From Ruegeria arenilitoris (GTDB lineage: Bacteria; Pseudomonadota; Alphaproteobacteria; Rhodobacterales; Rhodobacteraceae), in the NCBI RefSeq assembly GCF_013030265.1, contig NZ_WPZQ01000003.1:310001-374000 (forward strand): 64,000 bases of DNA. The letters are read 5' to 3'. The translations under genes were made by a program, and so were the position numbers. The notes below the pieces were generated by a model that had not been told where the DNA came from, did not search any database, and was given only the letters and a program-made list of their open reading frames with translations. Shown piece after piece: positions 63,974-64,000 of this stretch. The first letter of the stretch is position 1. Each line of letters begins with the position of its first letter.

Positions 63974-64000
63974 TCTCTATTGCCTCTGAATTTCAGTCAT

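Overview
The window reads as chromosomal DNA of an alphaproteobacterium of the Rhodobacterales, most likely the Roseobacter group (Ruegeria/Phaeobacter-like). The grounds are gene content and order: ccr next to a luxR-luxI pair, ethylmalonyl-CoA pathway genes, sdhCDAB and suc operons with typical Roseobacter accessory genes, rsmI divergent from an LpoA-like lipoprotein, glnD-murJ, and a small lipoprotein before lysA. The genus is inference. I saw no rRNA, tRNA, CRISPR array, prophage or insertion sequence.

1-8.3 kb: housekeeping (rsmI, LpoA-like lipoprotein, glnD, murJ, a rhomboid homologue without catalytic residues, trpS). 8.3-13.6 kb: amino-acid metabolism and its regulator (leucine-type dehydrogenase, divergent Lrp, class IV aminotransferase), a universal stress protein, a DsbA-fold isomerase, nfuA, tsaB and rimI. 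13.6-18.5 kb: a complete BMP-type nucleoside ABC importer with a RutR-like operator just upstream of a candidate promoter. 18.5-22.8 kb: TauE/SafE exporter with its TIGR02186 partner, an SDR enzyme and a RecD-like helicase. 22.8-24.5 kb: quorum sensing (luxI, luxR and a 72-aa gene overlapping luxR) behind a CtrA-like box.

24.6-29.6 kb: ethylmalonyl-CoA pathway part 1 (ccr, an acyltransferase, ecm). 29.6-32.1 kb: H-NS-like protein, deoD, a DUF1989 protein and two very small genes. 32.2-35.9 kb: sdhCDAB. 35.9-37.3 kb: two secreted proteins (vWA and metallopeptidase folds). 37.3-40 kb: ethylmalonyl-CoA pathway part 2 (mch and a malyl-CoA thioesterase-like gene, with nnrU and a DUF1737 gene between them). 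40-54.2 kb: mdh and sucC-sucD-sucA-sucB-lpdA, interrupted by AT-richer or unrelated genes and by a duplicated stub of sucD. 54.2-64 kb: TetR/flavodoxin-fold pair with three operators, a PPOX flavoprotein, a PlsC-type acyltransferase, ftsX-ftsE, a zinc-ribbon protein, a DUF4175 protein, lysA and small secreted proteins.

The metabolic theme is acetyl-CoA assimilation by the ethylmalonyl-CoA route feeding succinyl-CoA, malate and the lower TCA cycle. The most interesting unexplained signal is regulatory: the palindrome GTGATCAC occurs as a pair 21 bp apart upstream of both sdhC and sucC, about 110-115 bp before each start codon, with a third copy at sdh. This suggests one unidentified regulator coordinating both TCA operons. 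The second is the broken suc operon, where a diverged sucD 5' stub precedes an inserted glycosyltransferase gene.
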